From Spirochaetota bacterium (GTDB lineage: Bacteria; Spirochaetota; Leptospiria; Turneriellales; Turneriellaceae), in assembly GCA_963205035.1 (NCBI GenBank), contig CAUJII010000075.1, positions 1-11,635 of the forward strand: 11,635 bases of DNA, read 5' to 3'. The notes beneath the pieces are model-generated. The model did not search any database. It had not been told where the DNA came from and worked only from the letters and a program-made list of their open reading frames with translations. Both the position numbers and the translations under genes were made by a program. This document shows, one piece after another, positions 9,243 through 11,635 of this stretch; position 1 is the first letter of the stretch; each line of letters opens with the position of its first letter.

Positions 9243-10126
9243 TGGTCGGTGAAAATTTGATGCCAAAAAATCTAATCCAGAATTTTGATAGGCTCGAAAG
9301 CGCACTCCAAGGCTCGCTGACGTTCGAGACAAAAGAAACGAAGTGCTTCGTGACGCTGGGCGCCAAAGCAGACGGCGTGAGACTTTTCTTCAGTGCAGAG
9401 GAGCTGACTCACTTCGACGAGCTCGTCGTTTCTATCGAAAACCAAGACAGCACGCTCTTCTTGCCGATTGAAAGTGCAACGGTACCACTCAAGATTTCTA
9501 TCAAGATAAATCCCGCAGCGCGCCTTGTTCTCTTCACGCGCTTTGAAAAGAGCGCACGCGACGTGGAGATGATTCTTGACTTAGGTCAAAAAAGTAGCAC
9601 CACTTTTTACACATCGCTTACGGATAGCAAGGCCGCGTTCCACACGAATGCAACAATCCACGAGCGTGCGGAAGCGTATTTCACAGGGCTCCTTCGTACC
9701 TCGATGGACATCGTGACAGATGTCGAGGTCAATGTGCACCATACCGAAGGTCTGAACAAGACAGACCAAAAGTTTTATTCATACGCCAAAGACACATCAG
9801 CCATTCGATTCATGGGGCGCATTGTAGTCGACCCGGGTGCGTCTGGCACAGAAGCGCACCAACTGCATCGGGGTGTTTTGCTCTCGCGCGGTGCCCGCAT
9901 CAACGCACAGCCTTTTTTGAATATCAGCCACGACGACGTTCGCTGCACGCACGGTTCGACGGTCGGATTTATCGACGAGTCGGCTTTGGCATATCTCATG
10001 GCCCGCTCGCTTTCACGTGAAGATGCGGAAGCGATGCTCATCCAATCTTCAGAAAGGCAATTTTACGACGCGCTGCCGAATAGCGATGCGCAAGAATTTT
10101 ATTCCTATAAGGAGAGTGAATTGTGA
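9242..10126 (+). CDS. sufD: SufD-like Fe-S cluster assembly protein (compact)
   Basis: This is the SufB partner in the SufBC2D scaffold. The 294-residue product ends in a typical SufB/SufD C-terminal block: GRIVVDPGASGTEAHQLHRG (192-211), LLSRGARINAQPFLNISHDD (213-232), VRCTHGSTVGFIDESALAYL (233-252) and ARSLSREDAEAML (254-266). His237 in CTHG aligns with E. coli SufD His360, one of the residues implicated in cluster assembly. The protein is about 130 residues shorter than E. coli SufD (423 residues); the N-terminal helical region is reduced to a short lead-in before the beta-helix. The reading frame is intact, so this is a compact form rather than a broken gene. ATG 9242 overlaps the sufC stop (TGATG) and has AGGG nine bases before it. 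ATG 9260, with GGTGA seven bases upstream, is an equally plausible start six residues later. Confidence 0.9.
   Translation: MVGENLMPKNLIQNFDRLESALQGSLTFETKETKCFVTLGAKADGVRLFFSAEELTHFDELVVSIENQDSTLFLPIESATVPLKISIKINPAARLVLFTRFEKSARDVEMILDLGQKSSTTFYTSLTDSKAAFHTNATIHERAEAYFTGLLRTSMDIVTDVEVNVHHTEGLNKTDQKFYSYAKDTSAIRFMGRIVVDPGASGTEAHQLHRGVLLSRGARINAQPFLNISHDDVRCTHGSTVGFIDESALAYLMARSLSREDAEAMLIQSSERQFYDALPNSDAQEFYSYKESEL
10109..10114 (+). promoter_or_regulatory. Ribosome-binding site of sufT
   Basis: AAGGAG, inside the end of sufD and eight bases before the GTG at 10123, is the strongest Shine-Dalgarno sequence in the window. It fixes the unusual GTG start. Confidence 0.7.
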
Positions 10127-10452
10127 GCACAGTAATTGAAACAACAGACGAGGCGATGGTCGAGGCAATCCTCGAAGAACTCCGCACCTGTTACGATCCG
10201 GAAATCCCGATTAACGTCTATGACTTGGGCCTCATCTATGGCATCAAGATCGACGACGAAAAAAACGTCCATGTCGATATGACGTTGACATCACCCAACT
10301 GCCCTTCAATTGAATCGCTCCCTTCGGAAATTCAAGAAAAGATTGAAGGCGTTGACGGCGTGAAGTCGGTCCACATGGAGCTCGTGTGGGAGCCACCTTT
10401 TCACATGGGTATGATGTCAGACGAAGCCAAATTACAACTCGGCCTGATGTGA
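10123..10452 (+). CDS. sufT: SufT / MIP18 (DUF59) family Fe-S assembly factor
   Basis: The 109-residue single-domain protein belongs to the MIP18/DUF59 family. Members encoded in suf operons (SufT) assist maturation of Fe-S proteins, especially under high demand. It has CYDPEIPINVYDLGLIYGI (23-41), with the DPEIP signature at 25-29. This is followed by VDMTLTSPNCPS (51-62), whose Cys60 is the conserved family cysteine, then the LVWEPPF block (87-93) and an MMSDEAKLQLGL tail (97-108). These features match the suf-associated type rather than PaaD of phenylacetate degradation. GTG at 10123 overlaps the sufD stop by four bases (GTGA) and has AAGGAG eight bases upstream. The next gene probably begins with GTG at 10449, again overlapping this stop by four bases. 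Confidence 0.9.
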   Translation: MSTVIETTDEAMVEAILEELRTCYDPEIPINVYDLGLIYGIKIDDEKNVHVDMTLTSPNCPSIESLPSEIQEKIEGVDGVKSVHMELVWEPPFHMGMMSDEAKLQLGLM

Positions 10453-11309
10453 TTATTCAGCGGGGTGTGCTGCTGAATCGCACAAGATATTTATTCCCTG
10501 CAATCTTTGTTCTCGCCTTCTCGAGTGTCGGCTGCGCTTCGCTTGCGAAGAAATTTTTCGACCCGCCTCAAGCCGGCGTAGACCGCATAGAAATCAAGAA
10601 CGTTGCCCTGACCGGCACAGAGTTTATCGTTCACGTCAAAATTGTAAATCCCAATTCAGTAGGTGCTACGCTAAAAAGTTTTCAATACGTCTGCGACATC
10701 GACGGCGAGAGAATCGTCGAAGGGGTGCGGAACGACAAGACCCAGGTCCTGGCCAACGACACGAGTTTTATCGAGCTGCCCGTCACTGTGCTCTACTCGG
10801 GGCTTCGCTCGGGAATTAAAGGGGCCCTCACAAAAAAAACTCTGCCGCTGCATTTTGAAGCAAAGCTCGTTTTAGACTCACCCATTGGCGATCTCAAATT
10901 TGACATCAAAGAAGACCAAGACATCCCCGTGCCAGACCGTCCGCGTTTCGACTTGCAAAAAGTCGAGTTGGGCGAATTTTCTATCTCCTCTGCAACGCTT
11001 CGCTTGCATATCAAAATCTCGAACAACCACGACTTTAAGCTCGATATACGCAAGTTTCGCTACGAGTTTTCTCTACAAGATAACCTTATCTCCGCCGCCG
11101 ACGTTGCTGTCGAAAAAGTCGTTTCGCTCGACGAGGCGATGACCGTGGTCTTGCCCATCAACGTCAAACTCCTGGGCTTGAAGCGTAGTGTGGTCGATAT
11201 GCTGCAATCGGGAGTTTTCAAATACTCGATGAAATTTGACTTAGACCTGAACACTCACTTTGGCCCGGTCACCCTGCCGTACGAACGAGACGGAATGAGC
11301 GCACTTTGA
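10449..11309 (+). CDS. Predicted lipoprotein with two LEA14/WHy-type domains
   Basis: The 286-residue product begins with a basic, then hydrophobic stretch ending FSSVGC (Cys29), a loose lipoprotein signal (Ser at -3, Gly at -1). The mature part appears to be two copies of a LEA14-like beta-sandwich. The first, about residues 44-155, contains FIVHVKIVNPNS (59-70) with the NPN typical of LEA-2/WHy domains. The second, about 168-280, contains LRLHIKISNNHDF (184-196) in the equivalent place. LEA14/WHy proteins are linked to desiccation or stress in plants, but bacterial lipoprotein versions have no settled role, so I assign none. GTG 10449 overlaps the sufT stop by four bases; GTG 10467 is an alternative six codons later. 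The frame is open further back, to an ATG at 10386 that lies wholly within sufT and is unlikely. It is probably cotranscribed with suf. Confidence 0.75.
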   Translation: MIIQRGVLLNRTRYLFPAIFVLAFSSVGCASLAKKFFDPPQAGVDRIEIKNVALTGTEFIVHVKIVNPNSVGATLKSFQYVCDIDGERIVEGVRNDKTQVLANDTSFIELPVTVLYSGLRSGIKGALTKKTLPLHFEAKLVLDSPIGDLKFDIKEDQDIPVPDRPRFDLQKVELGEFSISSATLRLHIKISNNHDFKLDIRKFRYEFSLQDNLISAADVAVEKVVSLDEAMTVVLPINVKLLGLKRSVVDMLQSGVFKYSMKFDLDLNTHFGPVTLPYERDGMSAL

Positions 11310-11321
11310 CAAGGTGCGCTC
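11297..11321 (+). terminator. GC-rich hairpin at the end of the suf operon, possible terminator
   Basis: GAGCGCAC (11297-11304) and GTGCGCTC (11314-11321) are perfectly complementary. Three further pairs, one of them G-U, can close the stem around a GAC loop. The hairpin includes the stop codon of the LEA14-type lipoprotein gene. No T-run follows directly; the first is T6 at 11348-11353, after a second, AT-rich hairpin (11327-11342). The structure is clear; its terminator role is inferred from its place between convergent genes. Confidence 0.5.
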
Positions 11322-11326
11322 CAAAA

Positions 11327-11342
11327 TGTAATAACTATTACA
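11327..11342. repeat. AT-rich inverted repeat TGTAATAACTATTACA
   Basis: This perfect dyad (TGTAATA / TATTACA around AC) lies between the two convergent genes. A T6 run follows five bases later on the plus strand. It may add to termination after the GC-rich hairpin. As an AT-only stem it is weak. Confidence 0.4.
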
Positions 11343-11351
11343 AATGCTTTT

Positions 11352-11635
11352 TTAGAACGGAACAAACACAGCCGGCGACCAACTCCACTCGGAGACACTC
11401 TGTCCGTTAAAAACCGAAGTATAGTAACCCACAGAAAGTCCCAAATAGGCGGGTCCGAAAAACCGGGCCATCGCCCCCAACGAGGGGCCGTACGACCAGC
11501 CATCCACGTTGACGCTCCCGCGCAAGAAGTGCTTGCGCGCACCAACAGACGCCGTGATCATATACCCCGCAACGGGTCCAATGTAATAAGTGAGAGCTGG
11601 ACCCACCGAATAGTCTTTGTCGCTCTTTACGAAAA
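11352..11635 (-). CDS. Probable outer-membrane beta-barrel protein, C-terminal part (5' truncated)
   Basis: The frame is open to the right edge, so the start lies outside; the GTG at 11606 is internal. The visible 93 residues alternate hydrophobic and polar positions and are rich in Gly, Tyr, Phe and Trp: YYIGPVAGYMITASVGARKH, then AYLGLSVGYYTSVFNG. The chain ends WSPAVFVPF with a terminal Phe. This is the usual look of the last strands of an outer-membrane barrel, whose terminal aromatic residue helps BamA recognition. No specific family is recognisable. It converges on the suf operon, with the hairpins of 11297-11342 between them. An overlapping frame (11255-11545, minus) runs into the lipoprotein gene and reads as a shadow. 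Confidence 0.65.
   Translation of the reverse strand, partial: FVKSDKDYSVGPALTYYIGPVAGYMITASVGARKHFLRGSVNVDGWSYGPSLGAMARFFGPAYLGLSVGYYTSVFNGQSVSEWSWSPAVFVPF

Noticed and set aside
11255..11545. 96-codon minus-strand frame overlapping the right-edge gene
   Set aside because: It runs into the lipoprotein gene and through the hairpins. The frame ending at 11352 has barrel-like sequence with a terminal Phe and stays open to the edge.

Overview
The window looks like chromosomal housekeeping DNA from a diderm (outer-membrane) bacterium. The evidence is a BamA/Omp85 assembly factor, two predicted lipoproteins with lipobox cysteines, and the C-terminal end of a probable outer-membrane beta-barrel. 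A spirochaete of the Leptospira/Leptonema/Turneriella type is my best guess. It rests on the Maf/DUF115 protein, the loose lipoboxes and the regulatory-type HATPase, and it is inference, not proof. I see no mobile elements, CRISPR arrays, tRNA or rRNA genes, and no stretch over 300 bases without a gene.

Left part (1-5836). A 5'-truncated GHKL ATPase domain of the anti-sigma/serine-kinase type runs rightward off the left edge. It meets a leftward cluster tail to tail, with the two stop codons overlapping. The cluster reads bamA -> serB -> maf-like (DUF115), with gaps of only 7 and 4 bases, so it is probably one operon. It joins outer-membrane protein assembly, the last step of serine synthesis and a probable flagellin-glycosylation protein.

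Middle (5837-6964). A 132-base divergent gap separates bamA from a rightward 300-residue predicted lipoprotein. Its mature part resembles a class I SAM-methyltransferase fold. A short AT-rich gap with a TATAAT box then precedes the next operon.

Right part (6965-11309). sufB-sufC-sufD-sufT form a tightly packed Fe-S cluster assembly operon, followed by a lipoprotein with two LEA14/WHy-type domains. Junctions are a 19-base gap, then overlaps of 1, 4 and 4 bases. SufB, SufC and SufD should form the SufBC2D scaffold, and SufT (MIP18/DUF59) should aid cluster maturation. No cysteine desulfurase (SufS), SufE/SufU or Rrf2-type regulator is present here. SufB carries an apparent insertion of about 29 residues, and SufD is much shorter than the enterobacterial form. 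Hairpins follow the operon. The right edge cuts a leftward gene whose product ends like an outer-membrane beta-barrel.

No wholly new multi-gene system is evident. The least explained items are the methyltransferase-like lipoprotein, the SufB insertion, the compact SufD and the LEA14-type lipoprotein attached to the suf operon.
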